DNA of 64,000 nucleotides from Acidipila sp. EB88 (GTDB lineage Bacteria > Acidobacteriota > Terriglobia > Terriglobales > Acidobacteriaceae). Positions 31,127 through 39,762 of the stretch are shown here, piece after piece. The stretch is taken from the NCBI RefSeq assembly GCF_003858395.1, contig NZ_QWEV01000005.1, positions 248,001 through 312,000 of the forward strand, read 5' to 3'. Positions within the stretch are counted from its first letter, which is position 1. Each line of letters starts with the position of its first letter. A program made the position numbers and the translations under genes. A model generated the notes under the pieces. That model searched no databases. It saw only the letters and a program-made list of their open reading frames with translations, and had not been told where the DNA came from.

Positions 31127-33634
31127 GTGAGCCGCATCGTCCTGTTTTCGCGTCCCGCCGCACCTCTCTGCCGCGCAGCCACCGCCTTGTTGCTTGCGGC
31201 TGCCTCGTTGCTCCCGTTTGCGCCCGCTGCCGGGGCGCTCCAGCACACCACCCATGCCAGGGCCGCTGCTGCCGCCCGTGCCAAGACACACGGCGCGCAA
31301 AAACACGCAGCCACCCACGCGGCCGGCGCAAAACATGGCAAGATCACCGGCAAATCCTCAGGCCGCGGTACCCGCCCTCAGCGCAACGCGCGCGGGCAGC
31401 GCACGCACGGCCGCGTCCATCGCGTCGTCGTCAAGCGCCACGCACGCCACCGCGCCCTGTCCGCGCGTGAGACCGCCAAGACCCAGCAGCTCCAGCACGC
31501 CTTTGTCGCCTCCACCCAGCTCCGCCCCATGGCCCAGCAGCTCGGCAACTACCGCTCCGCCGCCGCCTACTCCGGCGTCGAAGCCTTCGCGCACGCCCAT
31601 ACCGGTGCCGCAGCAGCAGCTGCATACCTCGCGCTGGGCCACGCCTACCTGCTTGACCACCGTTACACCGAATCCCTTGCCGCGCTCACCAGCGCCAACG
31701 CTGCCGGCAACTCGCTCGATGACTACGCCGACTACTTCTCCGCGCAGGCCTACCTGCAGTCCAACCAGTCCGCGCAGGCCGACGCCCTGCTCAGCACCTT
31801 CCCGACGAAGTACCCCGACAGCATCTTTACCCCGCAGATGCCCATCCTCGAGGCCAACCTCCTGCTCGCCCAGTCGCAGGCCCCGCGCGCCCTTACCGTG
31901 CTCCGCGCCCACTCCGGCGATGCCCTTGCCTCCAAGCCCGACTACCAGCTCGCCCTTGCCAAGGCCGAGTACCAGAACGGCCAGTCCGCCGATGCGCTCG
32001 CCCTCTACAAGCGCCTGCTCAGCGAACACCCGCTCAGCCCCGAGGCCATGGCGGCCCAGCAGCAGTTGCAGTCCAGCGGCCAGTGGCTCACGCTCTCGGT
32101 CAACGAGCGCCGCCAGCACGCCGATGCCCTGCTCTCCGGCGGCAAGTACAACGAGGCCTCCTCCGAGTTCCGCACCCTCGCCGCCGACACCACGCTCAAC
32201 CAGAGCGAACGCAACGGCCTGCTGCTCTCCGCCGCCACCTGCGACTTCAAGCTCAAGCGCCTGTCCGCCGGCTCGCTCTCCGGTATCCCCGACTCCGACG
32301 ACGACAACGGCGCGCACCGCCTCTACCTGCTCATGGAGGTCGCCCGCTCCGCGCAGGACACCGGCACCCAGCAGGATCTCGTCAACCAGCTCCGCACCCG
32401 CTTCCAAACCTCCTCGTGGCTCGCCGAGGCGCTCTTCTCCAGCGGCAACCTCTACATGCTCAAGCGCGACTACCCCTCGGCCATCCCCTACTACACCGAG
32501 CTCGCGCGCCGCTTCCCGCAGTCCAAGAACGCCGACAACGCCCACTGGCGCGCTGCCTGGCTCAACTACCGCCTCCGCAACTTCCCCGAGGCCGGCCGCC
32601 TCATGGACGAGCAGCTCACCACCTTCCGCGACGGCAAAAACGTCCCCGCCGCCCTGTACTGGCGCGGTCGCCTCTTCCTCGACCAGCAGCATGACCCAGC
32701 CACCGCGGCCGCCTACTTCGCCACCGTCACCCGCGTCTTCCAGCACTTCTACTACGCCGCCATCGCGCAGCAGCGGCTCGACCAGATCGGCGCCAGCGTC
32801 ACGCCCGCGCAGATCGCCTCGCTCGACGCTCTCCAGCCCGAGCAGATCCCCACCCTCACCGAGGACGTCCCCGAGAGCGATCCCCACCTCGCCAAGGCCG
32901 CGCTGCTCGCCAACGCCGGCCTCAACGACTACCTCGCGCAGGAGATCCACGCCGCCGAAGGCTCCGACGAGTGGGGCTCGCTCGCCGAAGCCCGCCTCTA
33001 CGCCTCCTACGGCGAGTCCTACCGCGCCATGCGCTCGCTCAAAAAAGCCATCCCCTTCTACACCTCTGCGCCCATCGACGAGCTGCCTCTCGACTACTGG
33101 CGCATCCTCTTCCCGCAGGACTACTGGGCCACCATCAAGCAGGAAGCCGCCGCCAACCATCTCGACCCCTACATGGTCGCCTCGCTCATCCGGCAGGAGT
33201 CCGAGTTCAACCCCCGCGTTGTCTCCTACGCCAACGCCTGGGGCCTCATGCAGCTGCTGCCCTCCACCGGCCGCCAGATGGCCCAGCGCACCGGCTTCTC
33301 CACCCATCTCGACTCCGCCGCCCTGCTCGACCCGCAGATCAACATCAAGCTTGGCTGCGCCTACCTCCGCCAGACCCTGGACCGCTACAACAACCAGCAG
33401 GAGTACGCCTTCGCCTCCTACAACGCCGGCGAGGCTCGCGTTGACGACTGGAAAGCCACCACCGACTACACCGGCATCGACGAGTGGGTCGAATCCATCC
33501 CCTTCACCGAAACCCGCGACTACGTCCAGGCCATCATGCGCAACGAAGAAATTTACCGCGAACTCGACAAAGCCGCCACCACCCGCGCCACCATCAACGC
33601 CGCCGCGTCCACGGGCGATGCCACCGTGCAGTAG
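31127..33634 (+). CDS. slt: Soluble lytic transglycosylase (Slt70-like)
   Basis: 835 residues from GTG 31127 (AGAGGA at 31111-31116); an ATG further upstream at 30989 would add a non-signal tail. A Sec signal (VSRIVLFSRPAAPLCRAATA onwards) is followed by a very basic His/Arg/Ala-rich stretch (about 40-110). Helical TPR-like repeats form the superhelical U domain (about 120-640). The C-terminal lysozyme-like SLT domain has the catalytic Glu in LIRQESEFNP (about residue 691), AWGLMQLLPSTGRQMA, GCAYLRQTLDRY and AFASYNAGEARV. It cleaves peptidoglycan glycan strands in the periplasm. The basic linker is unusual and may bind the wall. Confidence 0.92.
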   Translation: MSRIVLFSRPAAPLCRAATALLLAAASLLPFAPAAGALQHTTHARAAAAARAKTHGAQKHAATHAAGAKHGKITGKSSGRGTRPQRNARGQRTHGRVHRVVVKRHARHRALSARETAKTQQLQHAFVASTQLRPMAQQLGNYRSAAAYSGVEAFAHAHTGAAAAAAYLALGHAYLLDHRYTESLAALTSANAAGNSLDDYADYFSAQAYLQSNQSAQADALLSTFPTKYPDSIFTPQMPILEANLLLAQSQAPRALTVLRAHSGDALASKPDYQLALAKAEYQNGQSADALALYKRLLSEHPLSPEAMAAQQQLQSSGQWLTLSVNERRQHADALLSGGKYNEASSEFRTLAADTTLNQSERNGLLLSAATCDFKLKRLSAGSLSGIPDSDDDNGAHRLYLLMEVARSAQDTGTQQDLVNQLRTRFQTSSWLAEALFSSGNLYMLKRDYPSAIPYYTELARRFPQSKNADNAHWRAAWLNYRLRNFPEAGRLMDEQLTTFRDGKNVPAALYWRGRLFLDQQHDPATAAAYFATVTRVFQHFYYAAIAQQRLDQIGASVTPAQIASLDALQPEQIPTLTEDVPESDPHLAKAALLANAGLNDYLAQEIHAAEGSDEWGSLAEARLYASYGESYRAMRSLKKAIPFYTSAPIDELPLDYWRILFPQDYWATIKQEAAANHLDPYMVASLIRQESEFNPRVVSYANAWGLMQLLPSTGRQMAQRTGFSTHLDSAALLDPQINIKLGCAYLRQTLDRYNNQQEYAFASYNAGEARVDDWKATTDYTGIDEWVESIPFTETRDYVQAIMRNEEIYRELDKAATTRATINAAASTGDATVQ

Positions 33635-33647
33635 AAGACCAGAACCA

Positions 33648-33742
33648 CCTGCGCGGCTGGCGGCCCCTTCGGAACATGTACTCGCTCACACCGAGGGCTT
33701 TGCGCTAAACACACGCACCGAAGTGGCCGCCAGCCGCGCAGG
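33648..33742. repeat. Long stem-loop between slt and nth
   Basis: A 25-base arm at 33648-33672 (starting CCTGCGCGGCTGGCGG) pairs with 33718-33742 with a single mismatch. The arms flank a 45-base loop. It starts 14 bases after the slt stop and ends 23 bases before the nth ATG. It could be a terminator, an mRNA-stabilising hairpin or a REP/MITE-like element. Confidence 0.7.
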
Positions 33743-33765
33743 CAGTCTTGCTTTACCATCAGCGG

Positions 33766-34623
33766 ATGTGCGCTGCGACCCGACCCACCGCCTCTGCCAA
33801 AACAAGCCTTCCCGCGCCCAAGAAGCAGCGTGCCCGTGCCGCATTGGCGCAAGGTACTGCCGCGCAGCCGCAGAAGAAGCGCAGCGGGGCGCGCGCGGTC
33901 CATACCGCCGCTGAAGGTGCCGAGGCTGGCGCTGCCCCCGCAAAGCTCGACCCGCCCAGCCCACGACCCCGGCGCGACCTCGCCCCAGCGCGCATCCACG
34001 ACCTGCTCAACCGCCTCGCCATTGCTCAGCCCAATGCCGAGTGCGCGCTGATCCATCGCAATGCCTGGGAACTGCTGGTCGCGACCATCCTCTCCGCGCA
34101 GTGCACCGACAAGCGCGTCAACCTCGTCACGCCCGACCTGTTCCGCACCTTCCCCACTCCGCAGGCCATGGCCACCGCCTCCCTGCCGGAGCTGGAAGAG
34201 CTGGTTCGCACGACCGGCTTCTTCCGCAACAAGGCGAAGTCCATCCTCGGCGCGGCCAAAGCCGTCTCCGAACAGTTCCACGGCGAAGTCCCGCAGACGC
34301 TCGCCGAACTCATCACCGTTCCCGGCGCCGCGCGAAAAACCGCCAACGTCGTCCTCGGCGTCGCCTACGGTTTAGCCGAAGGCGTGGTCGTCGACACGCA
34401 CGTGCAGCGCCTCTCCAACCGCCTCGGCCTCACCAAGCACCAAGACCCCAAAAAGATCGAGAAAGATCTCATGCGGATCATCCCGCGCGACCGCTGGATT
34501 GCCTTCTCGCACGAACTCATCCTGCACGGCCGCGCTATCTGCATTGCCCGCAAACCCCGCTGCGCCGAGTGCCCGCTTGAAACCACCTGCTGGGCGCCCG
34601 ACAAGACCTGGCGCAGTCACTAG
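33766..34623 (+). CDS. nth: Endonuclease III (DNA glycosylase/AP lyase)
   Basis: About 285 residues from ATG 33766. The catalytic core begins near residue 70. The first 70 residues are a basic Ala/Pro/Lys-rich extension absent from E. coli Nth (211 residues), so a later start cannot be excluded. Core motifs are LLVATILSAQCTDKRVNLVT, the helix-hairpin-helix LAELITVPGAARKTANVVLG (Lys of the catalytic pair), VVVDTHVQRLSNRLGL (catalytic Asp) and the 4Fe-4S ligands in CIARKPRCAECPLETTCWAP. The usual LPGVGRKTA is VPGAARKTA here, a slight change. It repairs oxidised pyrimidines. Confidence 0.93.
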   Translation: MCAATRPTASAKTSLPAPKKQRARAALAQGTAAQPQKKRSGARAVHTAAEGAEAGAAPAKLDPPSPRPRRDLAPARIHDLLNRLAIAQPNAECALIHRNAWELLVATILSAQCTDKRVNLVTPDLFRTFPTPQAMATASLPELEELVRTTGFFRNKAKSILGAAKAVSEQFHGEVPQTLAELITVPGAARKTANVVLGVAYGLAEGVVVDTHVQRLSNRLGLTKHQDPKKIEKDLMRIIPRDRWIAFSHELILHGRAICIARKPRCAECPLETTCWAPDKTWRSH

Positions 34624-34685
34624 GCGCCGCGCACCAGGTTCTGCGCTTTTCTGCCGCAGTGGCATCACGGTGGCATCATGGAAAG

Positions 34686-35252
34686 ATGGCCAGGCCAAAG
34701 AGTTCCGAAAAGCGCGAGGCGATCCTGAAGTCCGCCGTGGGTGAAATCGCGCAGGTCGGCCTTGGTGCCTCCACGGCGCGTATCGCCCGGGGTGCGCAGC
34801 TAGCCGACGGAACTATGTTCACGTACTTCCCCACCAAGGAAGACCTCTTCAACGAGCTCTACGTCGAACTCAAATCCGAGGTGTACCGGCGCGTCGACGA
34901 TGGCTTCCCGCATGGAGCTGCCCTGCGCGAACGAACCCGGCACATCTGGACGGTCTACCTCCACTGGGCATTGGAAAACCCCGGCGAGCAGAAGGTCTCC
35001 GTGCTGTTGAACCTTTCCCCGATCATCTCCGCTGCCACGCGGCAGCGCGTCCACGCCGGGCGAAAAGGGATACAGCAGACACTGGACGAACTCGCGGTCC
35101 GTGGCGCCTTCAAAGACCTGCCCAAAGGCTTCGCCTCCACGGCCATGCTCGCAATGCAGCAGGCCGTCATGGACACTGCCGGAAAAAAAGCACGCGACAG
35201 AACGCTGCTCATCGACCAGGGGTTTGAAGCTTTTTGGAGAATGGCGAAGTAG
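34686..35252 (+). CDS. TetR-family transcriptional regulator
   Basis: 188 residues from ATG 34686. The N-terminal HTH is SSEKREAILKSAVGEIAQVG with STARIARGAQLADGTMFTYF and KEDLFNELY, as in TetR proteins. The C-terminal ligand domain is unclassified. It is 65 bp upstream of the SDR gene in the same direction, so it probably controls that gene. Confidence 0.93.
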   Translation: MARPKSSEKREAILKSAVGEIAQVGLGASTARIARGAQLADGTMFTYFPTKEDLFNELYVELKSEVYRRVDDGFPHGAALRERTRHIWTVYLHWALENPGEQKVSVLLNLSPIISAATRQRVHAGRKGIQQTLDELAVRGAFKDLPKGFASTAMLAMQQAVMDTAGKKARDRTLLIDQGFEAFWRMAK

Positions 35253-35269
35253 TGTCTGATCCAAATAAT

Positions 35270-35287
35270 TGAGCAACCACTCGCTCA
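35270..35287. promoter_or_regulatory. Short inverted repeat between TetR and SDR genes
   Basis: TGAGC, 8 bases, GCTCA. A size and position plausible for a TetR operator, but the arms are only 5 bp. Confidence 0.25.
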
Positions 35288-35317
35288 TTCAAGCGTCTAT
35301 TGAGCAGGAGCACACAC

Positions 35318-36181
35318 ATGGCTAAAGTTTGGTTGATTACAGGCAGCGGCAACGGGCTCGGGCGCGACATCGCCGAGGCTGCCCTTGCCACAGGGGACCG
35401 TGTTGTCGCCGGGGCCCGACGCCTCGAAGAGTTGAACCCGCTGGTCGCACAGTACGGGGAGCGCATCACCCCGGCACAGCTCGACGTGCGCGATGAAGCA
35501 GCAGCCAGGGCCGCGGTAGAACTCGCCGTCAGCAAGTACGGCCGCCTCGATGTACTGGTCAACAACGCGGGGTACGGCTTCTTTGCCCCGTTTGAACAGA
35601 TGACCCCCGACCAGTTTCGCGACGTGGTAGAGACCTGCCTCTTCGGCGTGGTCTACACCACGCACGCGGCTCTGCCCATCATGCGCGCGCAGCGCAGCGG
35701 GCATATCTTCCAGGTGTCCTCGGTCGGTGGCCGGATGGCCATGCCCGGCAACTCCCCCTACCACGCGGCGAAGTGGGCGGTCGGCGGCTTCAGCGACTCG
35801 CTCGCCGCGGAGGTCGCGCCGTTCGGCGTCAGGGTCTGCACCCTCGAGCCCGGTGGTATCCGCACCAACTGGGCCCAGCGCGCCGGCGAAAACTCGCCCG
35901 ACGTCCTTCCCGAGTACGAACCGTCCGTGGGCGCCGTGTACAAGCTGCTGGCTTCCGTCCGCGGCAAGTCCGAAGGCGATCCCAAAAAGATCGCCGACCT
36001 GGTCGTGGCGCTCGCCAACACAAAGGACGTGCCCAAGCGCCTGATCCTTGGCAAGGACGCCGAAGCCCGCGTCAGGCAGGCTGAACTCGCCCGCGCAGAG
36101 GAAGCAGCAAAGTATCGCGACTTCACCCTGTCCACGGTCTTCGCCGACGCCCCCGTGATCCCGGGCCTGCTCAACAACTAG
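35318..36181 (+). CDS. Short-chain dehydrogenase/reductase
   Basis: 287 residues, start ATG 35318 behind AGGAG. Classical SDR: KVWLITGSGNGLGRDIAEAA (NADP site), VLVNNAGYGFFAPFEQMT, the Ser-Tyr-Lys triad in QVSSVGGRM and SPYHAAKWAVGGFSD, and TLEPGGIRTNWAQ. It acts in the cytoplasm on an unknown alcohol or ketone. Its partner TetR gene immediately upstream suggests inducible detoxification. Confidence 0.93.
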   Translation: MAKVWLITGSGNGLGRDIAEAALATGDRVVAGARRLEELNPLVAQYGERITPAQLDVRDEAAARAAVELAVSKYGRLDVLVNNAGYGFFAPFEQMTPDQFRDVVETCLFGVVYTTHAALPIMRAQRSGHIFQVSSVGGRMAMPGNSPYHAAKWAVGGFSDSLAAEVAPFGVRVCTLEPGGIRTNWAQRAGENSPDVLPEYEPSVGAVYKLLASVRGKSEGDPKKIADLVVALANTKDVPKRLILGKDAEARVRQAELARAEEAAKYRDFTLSTVFADAPVIPGLLNN

Positions 36182-36201
36182 GCCGCGCGGCACAACGCAC
36201 G

Positions 36202-36233
36202 CGAGGGGAATGCCGGCCACGGCATTCCCCTCG
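36202..36233. terminator. Terminator between convergent genes
   Basis: CGAGGGGAATGCC (36202-36214) pairs perfectly with GGCATTCCCCTCG (36221-36233). AAAACAA follows on the + strand, so the minus strand lacks a U-tract and gets TTTT before the stem only. It separates the SDR gene from a secreted unknown. Confidence 0.65.
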
Positions 36234-36266
36234 AAAACAACTCCAGCCAGGTCGCGACCGAATCAA

Positions 36267-37412
36267 CTACTGCTGCGAACCCAGAACAGGGCTCGGCGGA
36301 TCCGGCATCATGCGGCTCGGCGGCTGCGGAACATCCGCAAGATACGTCGCCACCGGCACCGGCGGATTTGTGATCGGTCTCGCTACAATCACATTCTGCT
36401 CGTGCTCGATCTTGCGCAGCTTGCCTGTGTTGGACACTTCCTCGTGCCACACCACGTACAGCCTGTCATTCACCTGGTCTGTAAAGGTCAGCCAGCGCTT
36501 GCCATCCAGCCCCAGGTCCACCATCGGCGGCGGCGCGGTCAGCACGGCTTCCGACAGGTACGGCTCGTTGGGAATGTTCGGGGTCGCCCCCTGCACTGCC
36601 GCGGCGCAGGCCGAGGCCGCCATCCATGCCTGCTGTGGCTGCAGGTTTCCATACAGCGCGGCTGGCGCAATCACCGCCTCCACGACCTTGCGATTCGTTT
36701 TCTTGCTCAGGAACTCCCGCTCGATCTCGTGCCGACCCTTGGCAATCGGCACCACCCGGATCGGCTCCTTCGCGTCACCGGGCACCACCGCCGTAAACGC
36801 CCACACCCGTCCGGCATCCTGCCGGTCAAAGCGCAGCAGCAGCAGCCCCCCACGCTCCGCAGGCATCCCTGCCGGCGCCGGGCAGATCGACTGCCGCGAA
36901 GCCCATCCACCCTGCTTCAGGTCAAACCCGTGCGAGCGCGCCGCATGCTCCAGTTCCGCCTGCCGGCTCTGCAAAATGCTGGCATCCCCCGCGCCCATGT
37001 CGGTCGCCGTATGCCCCGGCAACGCGTAGTACACCATCCGGGGATTGCCCGGCTCGCTGGTTGCAAGCATGCCCGGCGGCGTCGTCGGGAGAATATCCGG
37101 GCCCAGGTCCATCTGCGCGGACCCAAGTCCAAGGTCCGGCGCCTCCTTCGAGGAGTCGATCGAAAAATCAATGTCCGTGTGTGGCTTCGAGTCCAGGCGG
37201 ACATCCGGCCGCTGCACCGGCGCCGGCGACTTGCTCGCCGGGGTCAGCTGCGAGCTGTGCGTGCCGGGCTCAGTCTGCGTCGCGCTCGGCGGCACCGTCT
37301 GCGCCGGGTCTGGCTGCTGTGCGTTTGAGGGCACGTTCTGCTGGGCAAGTACAAGAGACCCTGCAAGGGGCAGGCAGGCGAGTGCGACGGCAAGGCGGCG
37401 TTGTACGTTCAT
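36267..37412 (-). CDS. Secreted protein of unknown function
   Basis: 381 residues. A Sec signal (MNVQRRLAVALACLPLAGSL, then VLAQQ) is followed by a Pro/Gln/Thr-rich disordered stretch to about residue 100. The folded part includes GMLATSEPGNPRMVYYALPG, RQSICPAPAGMPAERGGLLL, RFDRQDAGRVWAFTAVVPGD, KGRHEIEREFLSKKTNRKVV and LYVVWHEEVSNTGKLRKIEH. No family is recognised; it resembles acidobacterial conserved secreted proteins. It is 99 bp downstream of the TPR-type secreted gene, but a stem lies between them. Confidence 0.8.
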   Translation of the reverse strand: MNVQRRLAVALACLPLAGSLVLAQQNVPSNAQQPDPAQTVPPSATQTEPGTHSSQLTPASKSPAPVQRPDVRLDSKPHTDIDFSIDSSKEAPDLGLGSAQMDLGPDILPTTPPGMLATSEPGNPRMVYYALPGHTATDMGAGDASILQSRQAELEHAARSHGFDLKQGGWASRQSICPAPAGMPAERGGLLLLRFDRQDAGRVWAFTAVVPGDAKEPIRVVPIAKGRHEIEREFLSKKTNRKVVEAVIAPAALYGNLQPQQAWMAASACAAAVQGATPNIPNEPYLSEAVLTAPPPMVDLGLDGKRWLTFTDQVNDRLYVVWHEEVSNTGKLRKIEHEQNVIVARPITNPPVPVATYLADVPQPPSRMMPDPPSPVLGSQQ

Positions 37413-37442
37413 GCGCCTCTTACTCTACCACCGCACTACGCA

Positions 37443-37479
37443 CAGCGAGGGTAGCCTTGGCAGGCTACCCTCGCTGTTT
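37443..37479. terminator. Hairpin terminator downstream of the TPR-type gene
   Basis: A perfect 14-bp stem, CAGCGAGGGTAGCC (37443-37456) with its complement ending at 37476, followed by TTT on the + strand. On the minus strand it follows the 37512 stop directly but has little U-tract. Confidence 0.65.
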
Positions 37480-37511
37480 CGCTCTTCCCACGTTACCTTG
37501 GGAGCCCTACT

Positions 37512-38801
37512 TTAACGACGCGTCGCGCGGTGCGCCGGTGCCGCTGCTGCCTTGGGACCGCCATCCTTCAGCACGATCATTGGCGGGTTCTGCGTGTAGG
37601 AATCGAACGTGGCCACGTAGGTCACAGTCGCACCCACCGTCGGCACCGTCTTCAAGGGTTCCTTCATGTTGATCGTGAAGTCCGCCTTGTTCGACTGCTG
37701 CGCATCCTCGGAGACTGCCAGCTGCACGGAGTCCGCGGTCGCCACCACAACCTTGCCCGGGATCGCAAACGTCTGGCCGTTCATCGTGGCCCAGACCTTC
37801 TCCGCATCCTCGGTCGAACCATTCGCCAGCACGAACTCCTTGTCCGTCAGCGCCATGGTCTTCAGGTTTGCCGTTCCTTCCACGGCCTTGTGGGCCAGGT
37901 CGGCGGGCGATGGCGGCGGCGGTGCCGGTACCGGCTTGTAGTCGGGCGGCGGCATCAGGTTCGCCATGGCCAGTGTCTTCACCTGGTCAAAGCCGTCCAT
38001 CCCACCGTGGTACTTGTTGTACCAATACTCGGCAGTCTTCTCGATCTGGTCCTTGGACTGGGCCGGGGCAAACTGCGCCGCGCGCGTTAGGTACCAGATC
38101 GCGTTGACCAGGTCCTTCGGGTCCACCTGCAGGTACGCCTGACCAAGCAGGTAGGTGTCCAGCAGTCCGGGGCCGGTCTGGGTCTGCGTCGGGTCGGTGT
38201 ACGCCTTCAGCTCCGCCTGGTATGCATCGATCGCGCCCTTGTAGTCCTTCTTGCCCGTGTCATCGGCAGCAATCGCACTCTCAAAGATCGGGGTCGCCAC
38301 GGCCTTCAGCTTGGTGTAGTCCGCGTCCGACATCGCCGCGGGCTTGCTCGAGCCCAGGCCCTTCTGCGCCAGCGAGGCCGCGTCATCCAGCTTTCCCTGG
38401 TCGCCCTGCGCCTGCTGCTTCTCCACGTACACAATGTAGGTCAGCGCGCGCATGTTGCTCGGGTCCACCACCAGCAGGCGGCGTGCCGCGTCCATGGTCT
38501 TGGGCGTGTCGTTCGCCTGCGTGTAGGCGCCCACCAGCTGCTCCAGCATGTCCTGCTTCACCACGGAGTTCGGATACTGGGTGAGAAATGCCTCGATAGC
38601 CTGCGCTTTTGCTGCGGGCGAGCTCTGTCCAATAGCGTTCGTGTACGCGTTGTACTCCGCCGGATCCTTGATCGTGATCTGTCCGGATGAAGCACCTTGC
38701 GCCGGCGCTGCGGCAGTGGTCTGGTCCTGGGCGACGGCAGGGAGTGCGGCGAGTGTACTGGTCGCAAACGCGAGCAGTGATGCGACAACTACCTTGTTCA
38801 T
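37512..38801 (-). CDS. Secreted TPR-like protein of unknown function
   Basis: 429 residues from ATG 38801, with AGGAG at 7-nt spacing (an upstream extension to 38873 is rejected). A Sec signal (MNKVVVASLLAFATSTLAAL, then PAVAQD) is followed by helical repeats: YTNAIGQSSPAAKAQAIEAF, YPNSVVKQDMLEQLVGAYTQ, AARRLLVVDPSNMRALTYIV and IWYLTRAAQFAPAQSKDQIE. A proline hinge (PPPDYKPVPAPPPPSPADL) precedes a beta-rich end that mentions no known domain. Periplasmic or outer-membrane scaffolding is likely; the function is unknown. Confidence 0.85.
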   Translation of the reverse strand: MNKVVVASLLAFATSTLAALPAVAQDQTTAAAPAQGASSGQITIKDPAEYNAYTNAIGQSSPAAKAQAIEAFLTQYPNSVVKQDMLEQLVGAYTQANDTPKTMDAARRLLVVDPSNMRALTYIVYVEKQQAQGDQGKLDDAASLAQKGLGSSKPAAMSDADYTKLKAVATPIFESAIAADDTGKKDYKGAIDAYQAELKAYTDPTQTQTGPGLLDTYLLGQAYLQVDPKDLVNAIWYLTRAAQFAPAQSKDQIEKTAEYWYNKYHGGMDGFDQVKTLAMANLMPPPDYKPVPAPPPPSPADLAHKAVEGTANLKTMALTDKEFVLANGSTEDAEKVWATMNGQTFAIPGKVVVATADSVQLAVSEDAQQSNKADFTINMKEPLKTVPTVGATVTYVATFDSYTQNPPMIVLKDGGPKAAAAPAHRATRR

Positions 38802-39030
38802 GCAACGCTCCTGAAGTTCTGGGTCGATCTGGGATTGCTCTGGGAACCGAGTATCCGTGCAGCTTTCGTTCATCGCGAAGAGAACAAACCCAGCCGGAAC
38901 CGTTCTCCACTCTTATAACGCACAATCCACTCGCTTAGAAAATCCATACGTATAGCCGGACCATACCCGGGCTGTGCCGATACAGCACAGAACCAGACCG
39001 GCAGCCGCCGACGCTGCATCTCTCCTCTAT

Positions 39031-39762
39031 ATGGCAAACACACAAAGCATGGCATCCCAGTTCGCCGTGGTCACCGGCGCGGCACGTGGTATCGGCGAAG
39101 CAATCAGCCACCGTCTGGCCGCAATGGGCGCTGACGTCCTGCTCGTCGCGCGCGACCGTACCCGGCTCGAAGCCGTCCAGGCCGCCATCGTGGCCAAGGG
39201 CGGCTCAGCCCTGGTGCATCCGCTTGACCTGCGCGACCCCGCCGCCGCCGAAGCCCTCGCGCAGACGGTGCGCGACCGCTCAGGCCGCTGCGATGTGCTG
39301 GTCAACAACGCCGGCGTCGGCCGCATCGGCAAGCCGCTCCACGAGATGACCCCGGACGAATGGGACGAGACGATGGACACCAACCTCCGCGGTCCCTTCC
39401 TCATGATCCGCGCACTCGCGCCTCTCATGATCGAGCGCAAAAGCGGCCACATCATCAACATCTCGTCGCTGGCCGGGCGCAATCCCCTGCCCAACGGCGC
39501 CGCCTACTCCGCCTCCAAGTGGGGCTTGAATGGCCTCACCTACTCGGTTGCGGAGGAGCTTCGCCCGCACGGCATCCGCGTCTCCGTTGTCGCCCCCGGC
39601 TCGGTCAATACCGGCTTCGGCGGCGGCGATGCTGGCGAAGACGAGCGGGCAAAGCGCAAAATCCAGCCCGGCGACGTCGCCGATGTCGTCGAAATGCTGG
39701 TCCGGCAGGAGCAGCAAAGCTTCGTCTCCGAGGTGCTCATGCGCCCCACCAGCAAGAGCTAA
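39031..39762 (+). CDS. Short-chain dehydrogenase/reductase
   Basis: 243 residues from ATG 39031 (a second ATG at 39049 fits the fold equally). Motifs are FAVVTGAARGIGEAISHRLA, VLVNNAGVGRIGKPLHEMT, the triad in NISSLAGRNPLPNGAAYSAS and KWGLNG, and VAPGSVNTGFGGG. It resembles 3-ketoacyl-ACP reductase-like SDRs of broad substrate range. The stop overlaps the stop of the convergent membrane-protein gene by 4 bp, so no terminator fits between them. Confidence 0.92.
   Translation: MANTQSMASQFAVVTGAARGIGEAISHRLAAMGADVLLVARDRTRLEAVQAAIVAKGGSALVHPLDLRDPAAAEALAQTVRDRSGRCDVLVNNAGVGRIGKPLHEMTPDEWDETMDTNLRGPFLMIRALAPLMIERKSGHIINISSLAGRNPLPNGAAYSASKWGLNGLTYSVAEELRPHGIRVSVVAPGSVNTGFGGGDAGEDERAKRKIQPGDVADVVEMLVRQEQQSFVSEVLMRPTSKS

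Noticed and set aside
31358..33307. 649-residue minus-strand frame over slt
   Set aside because: Gly/Val/Glu-rich antisense shadow of the SLT gene.
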